Shown here piece after piece: positions 54,073 through 62,841 of a stretch of 64,000 bases of DNA. Source of the DNA: Ga0077555 sp963746315 (GTDB lineage: Bacteria > Pseudomonadota > Alphaproteobacteria > Rhizobiales > Hyphomicrobiaceae); contig CAVVAR010000012.1 of the NCBI GenBank assembly GCA_963746315.1, forward strand, positions 558,001 through 622,000. Direction: 5' to 3'. Position 1 is the first letter of the stretch, and each line of letters begins with the position of its first letter. A program made the translations under genes and the position numbers. Under the pieces are notes generated by a model. That model searched no databases, was not told the DNA's origin, and was given only the letters and a program-made list of their open reading frames with translations.

Positions 54073-54798
54073 ATGGACTTGTCGACGCGTCATGGCAGCC
54101 GGAGACTGCCGCGCCCATTTGGCCGGGGCCTGTTTGCGCCCCAGCCTCGCCATGGCAGCCGGCTCGACGAGGAGAATGTCCTCGACGCGTACCGGCGGTG
54201 GGCGCCGGTCTACGACAACACCTTCGGTCGCTTGACGACCGAGGGCCGGCGTCAGGCAGTCGAACTGATCAATCGGCGTTCCGGGAGTGTTCTCGAGCTC
54301 GGCGTCGGGACGGGCTTGTCTCTGTCCATGTACGCACCGAGCCTCGAGATCGTCGGTATCGACATCTCGCCGGATATGCTGGAGCGCGCCCGTAGTAAGG
54401 TTGCGGCGGAAGCCCTCGAGCACGTCACCGGCCTGCATGAGATGGACGCAGCCGCATTGGATTTCCCCGATGCGTCGTTCGACACCGTCGTCGCCATGTA
54501 CGTCATGACGGTCGTCCCCGACCCGGTATCCGTCATGCGCGAGATCAACCGCGTCTGTAAGCCTGGCGGTGAGGTGATGCTGCTCAATCACTTCAGCGAG
54601 GAGGCAGGGGTCAGGGGCTGGGTCGAGCGGCGCATGGCACCGTTCGCGAGCCGCCTCGGGTGGCATCCGGTGTTCGATGTCGATCGGGTCATGGTGTGCG
54701 ACGATCTGAAGTTGACCGGTCGCCACACCTTGAAGCCCTTCGGCCTCTTCACGCTGCTTCGCTTCCAGAAGGCAGCCGAGACCGCCGTCGCCGCGTAG
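54073..54798 (+). CDS. SAM-dependent methyltransferase (PmtA-like)
   Basis: About 241 residues, class I Rossmann methyltransferase. Motif I VLELGVGTGLSLSMY, acidic residue in IVGIDISPDMLERAR, and MYVMTVVPDP. The sequence YRRWAPVYDNTFG before motif I and RLGWHPVFDVDRVMV near the C-terminus resemble Rhodobacter/Rhizobium-type phosphatidylethanolamine N-methyltransferases, which build phosphatidylcholine at the membrane. Assignment is by resemblance; ubiquinone-type methyltransferases are an alternative. ATG 54073 follows CGGAGG. Confidence 0.8.
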   Translation: MDLSTRHGSRRLPRPFGRGLFAPQPRHGSRLDEENVLDAYRRWAPVYDNTFGRLTTEGRRQAVELINRRSGSVLELGVGTGLSLSMYAPSLEIVGIDISPDMLERARSKVAAEALEHVTGLHEMDAAALDFPDASFDTVVAMYVMTVVPDPVSVMREINRVCKPGGEVMLLNHFSEEAGVRGWVERRMAPFASRLGWHPVFDVDRVMVCDDLKLTGRHTLKPFGLFTLLRFQKAAETAVAA

Positions 54799-54854
54799 CG
54801 CCGACGTCTCCGGCGCCGAGACCATCTCGGACGATGGTCTCGTTGCCGAAACTG

Positions 54855-56018
54855 TCAGGCTGCCCCCCGCAACGGTCGAAAGAAGGCGCGGATCTCGTTC
54901 GCCAGTGTCTCGGGCTGCTCCAAAGCCGCGAAGTGGCCGCCCTTCGGAAGCGTGGTCCACCGCTGGATGTTGACGTAGGTTCGCTCGGCCAGCGACCGGG
55001 GTGGCGACAGTATCTCCTTGGGGAACTCCGCATAGCCCGTCGGAACCTTGATCACCCCTCCATCGGGGATCGGCCAGGGTGTGTGCATGCGTGCGTAGTA
55101 CGGCCAGAACGACGACCCGATTGCGCTCGTCGACCAGTAGAGCACGATGTTCGCAAGCATGGCGTCGCGGTCGACGGCAGACTCGATCGTGCCGTCATTG
55201 TCTGTCCAGCGATGGAATTTCTCGGCAATCCAAGCCGCCAACCCGACGGGCGAATCCGTGAGACCGAACGAAAGCGTCGTCGGGCGCGTACCCTGGATCC
55301 ACTGATAGCCCGTTTCCTCTTTCTGCCAATGTGCCAGCTGCTCGAGAAAGCGCCGCTCGTCCGGCGTCGGATTGGCAAGCGAGGCGTCGCGCCGCACAGC
55401 GAGCAGGTTGATGTGAATTCCGATCAGTTTTTCGGCGAGCTCGTAGCCCATGCGAGACGTGACGATTGCACCCCAATCGCCGCCTTGCGCGCCGAAGCGG
55501 CGGTAGCCGAGCACGTCGCTCATCAAACTCCCGAACACTTCCGCCATCTCGACCACGCCGAACCTGGGCTGGCCGGGCGCGAACGACAGCGTGTATCCGG
55601 GCAGTGAGGGTGCGACGACGGTAAATGCGTCGGCGGGGTCGCCCCCGAACCGGGCCGGATCCGTCAGCATCGGAAGAATGCGCATGAACTCGACGATGGA
55701 GCCGGGCCACCCATGTGACAACAGGAGCGGCATCGGGTTGGGTCCCTTGCCTTCCTCATGGACGAAGTGAAGGTCGATCCCGGCGAGGGGCACGGTGAAC
55801 TGCCGGAAGCCGTTTATCTGCGCTTCCTGGACCCGCCAATCGAAGTCGTCGCGCCAATAGCTCACAAGCTCCCGCATGTACGCGACGCTGGTCCCCGTTG
55901 TCCACGGCTCTCCCGGCGGCGTCTCGGGCCAGCGGACACGATCCAATCGCCCCCGGAGATCCACGAGCGTCTCGTCAGGAATGTGGAGGGTGAAGGGTTT
56001 GGGTGCCGGTTGTCCCAT
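54855..56018 (-). CDS. Epoxide hydrolase (EHN-type, microsomal-like)
   Basis: 387 residues. N-terminal EHN domain (FTLHIPDETLVDLRGRLDRV, W..GT...Y), then alpha/beta hydrolase core with oxyanion motif SHGWPGSIVEFM. The nucleophile Asp is in QGGDWGAIVTSRM, and the catalytic His in LPKGGHFAALEQP. Two Tyr residues of the lid (YYARMHTP, PTGYAEFP) could activate the epoxide. Hydrolyses epoxides to diols. Its own promoter probably lies between it and the divergent MFS gene. Confidence 0.92.
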   Translation of the reverse strand: MGQPAPKPFTLHIPDETLVDLRGRLDRVRWPETPPGEPWTTGTSVAYMRELVSYWRDDFDWRVQEAQINGFRQFTVPLAGIDLHFVHEEGKGPNPMPLLLSHGWPGSIVEFMRILPMLTDPARFGGDPADAFTVVAPSLPGYTLSFAPGQPRFGVVEMAEVFGSLMSDVLGYRRFGAQGGDWGAIVTSRMGYELAEKLIGIHINLLAVRRDASLANPTPDERRFLEQLAHWQKEETGYQWIQGTRPTTLSFGLTDSPVGLAAWIAEKFHRWTDNDGTIESAVDRDAMLANIVLYWSTSAIGSSFWPYYARMHTPWPIPDGGVIKVPTGYAEFPKEILSPPRSLAERTYVNIQRWTTLPKGGHFAALEQPETLANEIRAFFRPLRGAA

Positions 56019-56234
56019 AGCGCTATCCTTCGTTTGCTGGTCTCGTATTCATCGCGACGCGTGTCGGGCGGTCAACTCCATCGGTGGCGCGCCGCTCGTC
56101 CCGCCGACGGATCTGCTCGAAGACCGATCTGATGTTCACGCTCGATCGTGTGGCGCAGGGTTTGTCGCCGTGCGACCATGTAAGGGAATCGGCATCGATG
56201 TCGGCGCCACATCAGGACATGGGACGCGAACCGA

Positions 56235-57500
56235 GTGCAGCTGCAGTTGACGGCAATTTCGGCGGCGAGCCGGCGCCCATCTTTCAGAGCCATCGTAGGC
56301 CTCGGCGCGACACAATTGATCGGTTGGGGCACATCCTTCTCCGCATTGCCGATCTTCGGTACACCGATGGCCCGCGATCTGGGCTTGGCGCGCGAATGGG
56401 TGTTTGGCGGCATTACCGTCATGCTGCTCATGTCTGCCTTGATCGCGCCTCGTGTGGGCAAGCTCGTCGATCGCCTGGGCGCTCGACCGATCATGGTCAT
56501 CGGCTCGTTCGTCGCCGCCTTTGCGATGCTCCTACAGAGCTACGCCTGGAATTTGCCGACCTACATGCTCGCTTGGGTCGTGATCGGAATCGCGACACCG
56601 ATGATGCTCGGCAATGCAGCGATGCCCGGCCTGGTGCAGGTGGTCGGGCCCAATGCCCGGTCGGCGATCACCAGTTTGATGCTGATCTCCGGGCTGACAT
56701 CGACCGTCTTCCTGCCCTTCAATGCCTGGCTGCTCGGGACCATCGGATGGCGTCAGGCTTACATCGTGTTCGCTTTGCTGCATCTGTTGATCTGCGCACC
56801 GCTGCACTGGCTCGTGCTGCGGCGAGGCACCGGCCACGAGCCGGCACCGCCACCCCCGGCCGCCGGCAAACGCGTGCCCAAGGTCTTCCCGCCGGAAGGC
56901 GTTCTTCAGCTCGATCAGCGGCGCAAGGCGTTCGTATTGCTCGCGATCTGGATGTGCACTGAAGGGCTCATCACGTGGGGGCTCTATCTTCAGGTCATCG
57001 ACATCTTCATCGCCTCGGGCTTGACGATGTCGCAGTCGATCGCCGTCTGGGCCATCGTCGGACCTTGTCAGGCTTTAGCGAGGCTCGTGGAGTTGCTGAG
57101 CGGCGGCCGTCATTCCATTCTCACGACCACGCTTGGTGCCTCGCTCGGGGTCAGCCTGTCGTTCGTGGCCCTCTTGCCCCTCGGCGTTTCGCTTCCAACT
57201 GCGGTCGCCTTCTGCATCTGCATGGGCCTTGGCCACGGCCTCTTTGCCATCGCCCGCAATACGCTCCCGCTGGCACTCTTCGGCGTGAAGGAGTTCGGCA
57301 CCTACATGGGCCTGCTGACCGTCCCACAGAACATCGTCAATGCCCTCGCGCCTGTTCTCTTCGCAGCCGTGTTGTCGCGCGTGTCGCCCCAGGGCACACT
57401 CTGGATTGCGGCAGTGAGCGCGTGGATCGGCCTCGTCTCTGTCTACTTCCTCGTCACCTACTGCCGGGCAGCCATGAAAGAGCGTGGGATCGACCTTTGA
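56235..57500 (+). CDS. Major facilitator superfamily transporter
   Basis: About 421 residues with 12 predicted helices. GLGATQLIGWGTSFSALPIF opens the first helix; GKLVDRLGARPIMVIGSF is a motif-A-like loop. Starts with GTG 56235. Substrate unknown, but the stop codon overlaps the start of an acetyl-CoA-hydrolase/CoA-transferase-like gene (TTGA), suggesting carriage of a carboxylate. Confidence 0.85.
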   Translation: MQLQLTAISAASRRPSFRAIVGLGATQLIGWGTSFSALPIFGTPMARDLGLAREWVFGGITVMLLMSALIAPRVGKLVDRLGARPIMVIGSFVAAFAMLLQSYAWNLPTYMLAWVVIGIATPMMLGNAAMPGLVQVVGPNARSAITSLMLISGLTSTVFLPFNAWLLGTIGWRQAYIVFALLHLLICAPLHWLVLRRGTGHEPAPPPPAAGKRVPKVFPPEGVLQLDQRRKAFVLLAIWMCTEGLITWGLYLQVIDIFIASGLTMSQSIAVWAIVGPCQALARLVELLSGGRHSILTTTLGASLGVSLSFVALLPLGVSLPTAVAFCICMGLGHGLFAIARNTLPLALFGVKEFGTYMGLLTVPQNIVNALAPVLFAAVLSRVSPQGTLWIAAVSAWIGLVSVYFLVTYCRAAMKERGIDL

Positions 57501-58768
57501 GCGCACACTCCAATCCGAACGCTTCGGGTCATCTGATCGCCGATCTCGTAGAGACGGGCGACACTATGCTGTGGGGTATGGGGCAGGCCGAGCCTCTGGC
57601 GCTTCTCCAGAGGCTCGACGGCGAGATCCACGCCCTGCCGGCCTCTTGCCGCGCGGTGCTCGGCCTCACCCTCACTGAAACGCTCGATGCGCGGCGCTTC
57701 TCGGCCAAGGTCGCCGTCCGTGCCTTCGGCGGTGCCGGCACCAACCGGCGTTTCCAGGATCTCGGCAACCTCGATGTCCTGCCGATGAACTACTCGGCGA
57801 TCCCAGGAGCCATCCGCTCGGGCAAGCTTCGGATCGACGTCGCGCTCGCATCCCTTGCCCCGGACGGCTCGGTCTACAATCTGGGCCCGATAGCCGACTA
57901 CATTGCTGATGCCGTCGCCTGTGCTCGGGTCGTCGTTGCCGAGATCAATGACCAACTGCCGGTCACGTTCGGCGACACCCGGGTCGAGCCGGGGCGCATC
58001 TCCCGCGTTATTCATGTCTCGCACCCGCCCGTCGAGTTGACCGTGCCGCCCCCAGGCGACGTCGAGCGCGAGATCGGCCGCCTCATTGCGCGGCTTGTGC
58101 CCGATGGTGCCACCCTCGAGGTCGGACTGGGCGTCATTCCGGACGCGGCCCTCGCGGCGCTCTCGGGAAAGCGCGATCTCGGCATCCATTCCGGTACCAT
58201 CGGCGATGGCGTCGTGTCGCTGATCGAGGCGGGCGCCGTCACCAACGCGCGAAAGCCGGTCGATACCGGGCTCACGGTGTCGGCAGGCGTCCTCGGCACG
58301 ATGCGCGCCTACCGCTGGGCTCATCGCAACGAGCGCCTGAGCGTGCGCTCTCCGCGTTACACCCACAATGTCGCCGTAATGGCCGCCATCCCGAGCTTTA
58401 TCGGCATCAACACTGCGCTCGAGGTCGATCTGACCGGTCAGATGAATGCCGAGACTGCGGGCGGACGCTCGATCGGCATGATCGGCGGGCATGCTGATTT
58501 CATGCGTGGTTGCCAGCTATCGGATGGCGGTATCGGCATGGTGGCTCTGCCTTCGACGGCGAAAGGCGGTCGTGTCTCGCGCATCGTCCCGCGGCTGGTC
58601 GACGGCGTCGTGACCACCGCGCGCGGCGACGCCGATATCGTCATAACCGAGCACGGCATCGCCGAGCTGAAGGGCCGCTCCGTCGGCGAGCGCGCCCGCG
58701 CACTGATCGCCATCGCCGACCCGGCGTTCCGGCGCGACCTCGAGGCAGCCGCGGAGCATCTGGTCTAG
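57497..58768 (+). CDS. Acetyl-CoA hydrolase/4-hydroxybutyrate CoA-transferase family protein
   Basis: About 423 residues. Family I CoA-transferase-like fold with VRAFGGAGTNRRFQDLG, MNYSAIPGAI, VEINDQLP-type VAEINDQLPVTFGDT, and C-terminal VITEHGIAELKGRSVGERA. The block normally reading GIHTE(M/L)..DG, which holds the catalytic Glu, is GIHSGTIGDGVV here, so the Glu appears replaced by Gly. TTG 57497 overlaps the MFS stop codon and gives the full domain. Function as an active CoA-transferase is therefore doubtful. Confidence 0.85.
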   Translation: MSAHSNPNASGHLIADLVETGDTMLWGMGQAEPLALLQRLDGEIHALPASCRAVLGLTLTETLDARRFSAKVAVRAFGGAGTNRRFQDLGNLDVLPMNYSAIPGAIRSGKLRIDVALASLAPDGSVYNLGPIADYIADAVACARVVVAEINDQLPVTFGDTRVEPGRISRVIHVSHPPVELTVPPPGDVEREIGRLIARLVPDGATLEVGLGVIPDAALAALSGKRDLGIHSGTIGDGVVSLIEAGAVTNARKPVDTGLTVSAGVLGTMRAYRWAHRNERLSVRSPRYTHNVAVMAAIPSFIGINTALEVDLTGQMNAETAGGRSIGMIGGHADFMRGCQLSDGGIGMVALPSTAKGGRVSRIVPRLVDGVVTTARGDADIVITEHGIAELKGRSVGERARALIAIADPAFRRDLEAAAEHLV

Positions 58769-58779
58769 CCGCCCGGCCG

Positions 58780-60447
58780 CTACTCGACGAGGCCGAGCCG
58801 TTGGAATGTGCCGCGGACGAGCTCGCGCACGAACGTGTCGCGATAGGGAAAGGCCCTCAGATAGTCCGCGATGCGATAGCCCGGGTGCACGGTGGCGAGG
58901 CGTCCGAGATAGCGCTTCGCGACGTCGGTGCGGCCTGCCATCGCGTTGCAGAACGCCGCGATCGCAAGGATGTGGTAGTGCGCGTTGCCCTGCCGTGCCG
59001 CGCGGTCGGCCAGCTCGGCTCCGTCCTCGAACCGCCCGAGCAGCGATGCGTTCATCGCCTGTGTCGCCAGCATCGCAAAGCTCATCAGGTCGTATGGGCT
59101 CAGCCGCCGTGCGAGCTTGACCAACTCCTCGCTGCGGCCGTTCTGCGTGGCGAGCGCCCGCGCAAAGGCAACAGAGTAGTGACCGATGGCAAAGTTTGGA
59201 TTGAGTGTGACCGACTGCTCGATCTCCTCGATCGCGAGATCGAATTCCTGTCGCAAGAGGAACGCCCGGCCGAGCGCCCAATGCCCCTGCGGGTCACGCG
59301 GATCGAGCATCAGTGCATGCCGGGCGAGCTCGGTCGCCTGGTCGATTTCCGATTGGCGATCGTTGCCGATCTCCAGAAATGCCCGTTGCCAGTGCACGAA
59401 CGATAGTCCGGCAAAAACCCGCGACGCCCCAGGGTCCAGCTCGGCCGCCCGCTTGAACAGCTTCTCGGCCTCCTCATAGCCGTCCCGTGTGAACTGGAAC
59501 ATGTGCCATGCGCCGCGATGATAGGCGCTCCAGGCATCGAGGCTCGCTGGCGGCGTCAGCAAGGCGCGCTGCCGCTCGGACTGCTCGATCTCCGATTCCA
59601 CCGTGCCGACGATGATGCTCGCAATTTCGTCCTGCACCAGGAAGATGTCGTCCATCGCGCGGTCGAAATGATCGGCCCAGACCTCTCGCCCGACCACGGC
59701 GTCGGTCAGCGCCGCGTGAATGCGAACGCGCTTGCCGTGAAACTGGATGTTGCCCTGGAGGACGTAGCGAACGCCGACCTGGCTCGCGATAGATTTCGGA
59801 TCTTGCGACGGACCGCGGAACTTGAAGGCCGTCCCGCGCGAGATGACGAATAGCCACCGTGTGCGTGCGAGGCCCGTCATGATGTCCAGCGCCAGTCCGT
59901 CTGCGGTCCGTTGCTGGTCCTCGCTCCCGGCAAGCATGTAGAATGGCAGCACCACTAGCGACGGCCGCTTCGGGAGACTGAGGTCGATGCCGGCAATGTC
60001 GCCGACCTCGTCCGATTGGGGAGCCTCCATGGGGGTCGAAACGATCAGGGCAGCGCTGTCCCTGGGTGTTTCCGCCGGTGCAATCTCGATGGCGGAGATG
60101 TCCGTTCCGGTTGCGGCTGCGCCGATGCCGGTCGCCTCGCGCGTCGTAACCTCGCCGACGAAGCGGATGCCACGACGATGGATAGTCCGGATCATCGCCT
60201 GTGCTTTGCCATCGTCCCCGATTACGCGGCGCGCGGCCTTGATACGGCTCGAGATCGCTGCTTCCGAAACGATGCGACCCTTCCAGACGCGCTCGATGAT
60301 CTCGTCGCGCGTGACCATCCGGTCGCGGTTCTCGATGAGCAGCAGTAGCAGGTCGAAGACTTGCGGTTCGACGGGAACTCTCTCGCCGTCGCGCCGCACT
60401 TCGAACGTCTCGGTATCGATGGCGCTCGAAGCGACAAAATAGATCAT
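58780..60447 (-). CDS. Winged-helix (Trans_reg_C) one-component regulator with TolB-like and TPR domains
   Basis: About 555 residues. N-terminal OmpR/PhoB-type winged helix (residues 1-105; VEPQVFDLLLLLIENRDRMV, VWKGRIVSEAAISSRIKAAR, IRTIHRRGIRFVGEV). A linker is followed by a TolB_N/adenylate-cyclase-associated domain (SLVVLPFYML, TRWLFVISRGTAFKFRG, VRYVLQGNIQ). The C-terminal half is TPR-like (residues about 320-540). No membrane helix, unlike CadC. Direct repeats of 11-bp period lie 71 bp upstream of its start and are a likely autoregulatory operator. Confidence 0.9.
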   Translation of the reverse strand: MIYFVASSAIDTETFEVRRDGERVPVEPQVFDLLLLLIENRDRMVTRDEIIERVWKGRIVSEAAISSRIKAARRVIGDDGKAQAMIRTIHRRGIRFVGEVTTREATGIGAAATGTDISAIEIAPAETPRDSAALIVSTPMEAPQSDEVGDIAGIDLSLPKRPSLVVLPFYMLAGSEDQQRTADGLALDIMTGLARTRWLFVISRGTAFKFRGPSQDPKSIASQVGVRYVLQGNIQFHGKRVRIHAALTDAVVGREVWADHFDRAMDDIFLVQDEIASIIVGTVESEIEQSERQRALLTPPASLDAWSAYHRGAWHMFQFTRDGYEEAEKLFKRAAELDPGASRVFAGLSFVHWQRAFLEIGNDRQSEIDQATELARHALMLDPRDPQGHWALGRAFLLRQEFDLAIEEIEQSVTLNPNFAIGHYSVAFARALATQNGRSEELVKLARRLSPYDLMSFAMLATQAMNASLLGRFEDGAELADRAARQGNAHYHILAIAAFCNAMAGRTDVAKRYLGRLATVHPGYRIADYLRAFPYRDTFVRELVRGTFQRLGLVE

Positions 60448-60813
60448 CGGCGCTCTCCAAATATGTCGAGGAGCCGCCTTCGCCGGTGGTCTTGGTGCGC
60501 CCGGCTGGGCGCGAGCTCTCCAGGAACCCTCCAAGTTTTCTCCAGACGATCCTCAAGCGCTGCGGCCGATCGCAGCCTAGCTTTCGAGGACCGCGCAGCA
60601 CGGCGAATAACCCCGCAGAAAGCGGGAAATATCTCTGCCGCGACGCGCGAAAGGGGTCGAAACCTGGGCCAGAGATAAAGACCTGGAGCCCCCTAGGCAA
60701 GGCCTGCTCCGGCCATCGATCTGATCCGGCCTCGAATAATCTGTTTGGGGTCTTTGCTGCATTGTGGCCGGATTTCGGCAATTGCGACGACGTCTTTCAA
60801 TCAGGAGTACCAA
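60448..60813. other. Divergent regulatory region of the winged-helix regulator and methyltransferase
   Basis: 366 bp. Contains the 11-bp-period CTCC repeats at 60518-60555. No riboswitch or small gene seen. The methyltransferase RBS is CAGGAG at 60802. Confidence 0.6.
60518..60555. promoter_or_regulatory. Putative operator: four direct repeats at exactly 11-bp spacing
   Basis: CTCCAGGAACC, CTCCAAGTTTT and CTCCAGACGAT start at 60518, 60529 and 60540; a degenerate CCTCA starts at 60551. Winged-helix regulators of the PhoB/OmpR type bind tandem 11-bp repeats. It lies 71 bp upstream of the regulator gene and about 260 bp upstream of the divergent methyltransferase. A second set with the same consensus is at 61990. 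Confidence 0.6.
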
Positions 60814-61864
60814 ATGGAACTCGATATGAAAAAGCTCGAGCCGTTGCTCGGGACGATGGTCAACGAGCTTGGCGCAGCTGCGAATGCAGCCCTCGTGCTC
60901 ATTGGCGACAAGCTCGGGCTCTACAAGCGCCTGGCCGAGTTCGGGCCCCCTCTCCGTCGATGGACTTGCCGAGGCGACCGGTACGCACCCGCGCTACATC
61001 AGGGAATGGTTGTCGGCACAGGCCCCATCGGGATTCGTCGGCTACGATGCCGCGCGCGATCGCTATTCCATGTCGCCGGAGCAAGCCGCAGTTCTCGCTG
61101 TTGAGGAAAGTCCGGTCAACATGGCCGGCGGCTTTCACTCGCTGTCGGCAATTTTCGCGGGTGAGCAGCGGCTCGCGGATGCCTTCAAGACCGGCAGCGG
61201 CGTAGGTTGGGGTGATCACTGCAAATGTCTGTTCTGTGGAACCGAGCGGTTCTTCAGGCCGGGATACAAGGCCCATCTCATCGGCGAATGGTTGCCGTCC
61301 CTGGACGGTGTCGTCGGCAAGCTCGAGCGCGGTGCAATGGTCGCGGATGTCGGTTGTGGCCACGGCGCATCGACAGTGATCATGGCTGAGGCTTTTCCGA
61401 GATCGCGGTTCACTGGGATAGATTTCCACGGCCCGTCGATCGAGCAGGCGAGAGCGAGGTCCAGCACCCTCGGCAACGTCTCATTCAAGGTCGCTAAGGC
61501 GCAGGATTTCTCCGCTGACGGGCTCGATCTCGTGACGGTCTTCGATGCCCTACACGACATGGGCGATCCCGTCGGGGCCGCGGCTCACATCCGCAAGCAA
61601 TTGGCACCGGAAGGCACGCTTATGCTGATCGAGCCGATGGCCGGCGATACGCTGGCCGAGAATCTCAATCCGGTCGGGCGCATCTACTACGCCTTCTCGA
61701 CCAACATCTGCGTTCCGGCGTCGCTCAATCAGGAGGTTGGAATGGCGCTTGGAGCTCAGGCCGGCGAGGCGCGCTTGCGGGATGTATTGCGGGAGGCGGG
61801 CTTCAGCCGCATTCGCCGTGCGAGCGAGACACCCTTCAACATGATCATTGAGGCGAGGCCCTGA
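60814..61864 (+). CDS. Class I SAM-dependent methyltransferase with N-terminal winged helix, one frameshift
   Basis: Joined length about 350 residues. Starts MELDMKKLEPLLGTMVNELG with an N-terminal helical/winged-helix domain (AALVLIGDKLGLYKRL). The frame breaks in GGGCCCCC at about 60948-60953 and continues PLSVDGLAEATGTHPRYIRE. SAM-binding motif I is VADVGCGHGASTVIMA, with the acidic motif TGIDFHGPSIEQAR and FDALHDMGDP. The break is in a G/C run and is probably a sequence error. Divergent from the winged-helix regulator; terminated by a strong hairpin. Confidence 0.82.
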
Positions 61865-61879
61865 GACGTCCTCGGTTTC

Positions 61880-61919
61880 AATGCGGACGCAGCCAGTCGT
61901 GCTGCGTCCGCATTTTTTT
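61880..61919 (+). terminator. Rho-independent terminator after the methyltransferase
   Basis: Perfect 13-bp stem ATGCGGACGCAGC / GCTGCGTCCGCAT around CAGTCGT, directly followed by seven T. It ends the methyltransferase transcript and separates it from the DUF1127 gene. Confidence 0.93.
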
Positions 61920-61989
61920 GTGAGGCGCGATGGCGACGGCCATCCAGATCAACGGCGCGTGATCGAGGTTTTACCGATCTGGGCGGTTT

Positions 61990-62022
61990 CTCCAGGTTTT
62001 CTCCAGACACTCTCCTTCATCA
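61990..62022. promoter_or_regulatory. Putative operator: three CTCC direct repeats at exactly 11-bp spacing
   Basis: CTCCAGGTTTT, CTCCAGACACT and CTCCTTCATCA start at 61990, 62001 and 62012. The first two are nearly identical to the second and third repeats at 60529-60550. About 130 bp upstream of the DUF1127 start, so it may control this gene and the following repeat-peptide gene. Confidence 0.6.
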
Positions 62023-62152
62023 CGTCAAGCATTGGATCGAAGTTTCGCGCATATTCACATCATCAGACGGGACGGACCGGCGAAGAAACGGCCGTCTCGG
62101 AAAAGCGGTAAGAAACCACACGTCAAAGAGACACATATTCGAGGAGATGATC

Positions 62153-62419
62153 ATGAGCACCACGACCACCTTGTTGAGAAGCGCGCCGATATCGTCAAGT
62201 CCTGTCGTCCAGGTCGCCATCGTCATCGAAAGCCTCGCTCGCGCCTACAAAGCGCACCGGGCATTCCGCAAGGCGCGCGCCCAATTGATGGCGCTGGACG
62301 ACCGGATGCTGAAGGACATCGGCATCGACCGCAGCGAGATTGCCTCGGCTCTCCTGAATGAGAAGTCCGAGCGCCGCAACGGCGTCGCCAATCCACCGAT
62401 GACGCGGCCAGTCCTCTAG
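62153..62419 (+). CDS. DUF1127 domain-containing small protein
   Basis: About 88 residues. The DUF1127 core is ARAQLMALDDRMLKDIGIDR followed by SEIAS, preceded by an amphipathic helix (IVIESLARAYKAHRAFRKAR). DUF1127 proteins are small, basic and abundant in alphaproteobacteria; some act in RNA turnover or phosphate/carbon metabolism. A start at 62147 is also possible, but GAGGAG spacing favours 62153. A candidate operator lies upstream. Confidence 0.88.
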   Translation: MSTTTTLLRSAPISSSPVVQVAIVIESLARAYKAHRAFRKARAQLMALDDRMLKDIGIDRSEIASALLNEKSERRNGVANPPMTRPVL

Positions 62420-62549
62420 GAACGCGCCGCTGCCCGAGATCCGAGCCGATCGCCGGTTGCCGGAGATCGACGGATGCGGTCGCCCGGAATGATCCGGCGA
62501 CCGTGATCGAACCAACCGAAAACTGCAAAGAAGCATAGGAGATCGTGAC

Positions 62550-62825
62550 ATGTTCCAGACTTTCAAGCTCGCATTCGCTGGGTCCGCCCTTGCCCTCGTC
62601 CTGATGGCTGGTGGTGCCTCCGCAGCCGACGTCAACGCCGGCGTCTTCGGTGGCCTCGCCGATACGGCACCGCGCTCGGTGTTCGACCAGATCGGCGACA
62701 CCGCGCCCCGGTCGCCCTTCGACCAGATCGCCGATAGCGCTCCGCGGTCGCCGTTCGACGACCTGAAGGACAGCGCGCCTCGCTCCGACGGGGTCTTCGG
62801 CACGACGGGTGACAGCGCGCCGTGA
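62550..62825 (+). CDS. Small secreted repeat peptide, function unknown
   Basis: 91 residues. Signal peptide (MFQTFKLAFAGSALALVLMA) ending at ASAAD. The mature part of about 65 residues is almost entirely a degenerate 12-residue repeat: DTAPRSVFDQIG, DTAPRSPFDQIA, DSAPRSPFDDLK and DSAPRSDGVFGT, then DSAP at the end. RBS AGGAG precedes ATG 62550. No cysteines. I know no function. Located 130 bp after the DUF1127 gene, and followed by a long hairpin. Confidence 0.75.
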   Translation: MFQTFKLAFAGSALALVLMAGGASAADVNAGVFGGLADTAPRSVFDQIGDTAPRSPFDQIADSAPRSPFDDLKDSAPRSDGVFGTTGDSAP

Positions 62826-62841
62826 GGCCATGAGTGCCAAA

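Noticed and set aside
57458..58492. 344-residue minus-strand open frame
   Set aside because: Antisense to the CoA-transferase-like gene, which has family motifs.
59474..60781. 435-residue minus-strand open frame overlapping the winged-helix regulator
   Set aside because: Runs in another frame of the same strand through the regulator; the regulator frame has a complete winged helix and TPR region.
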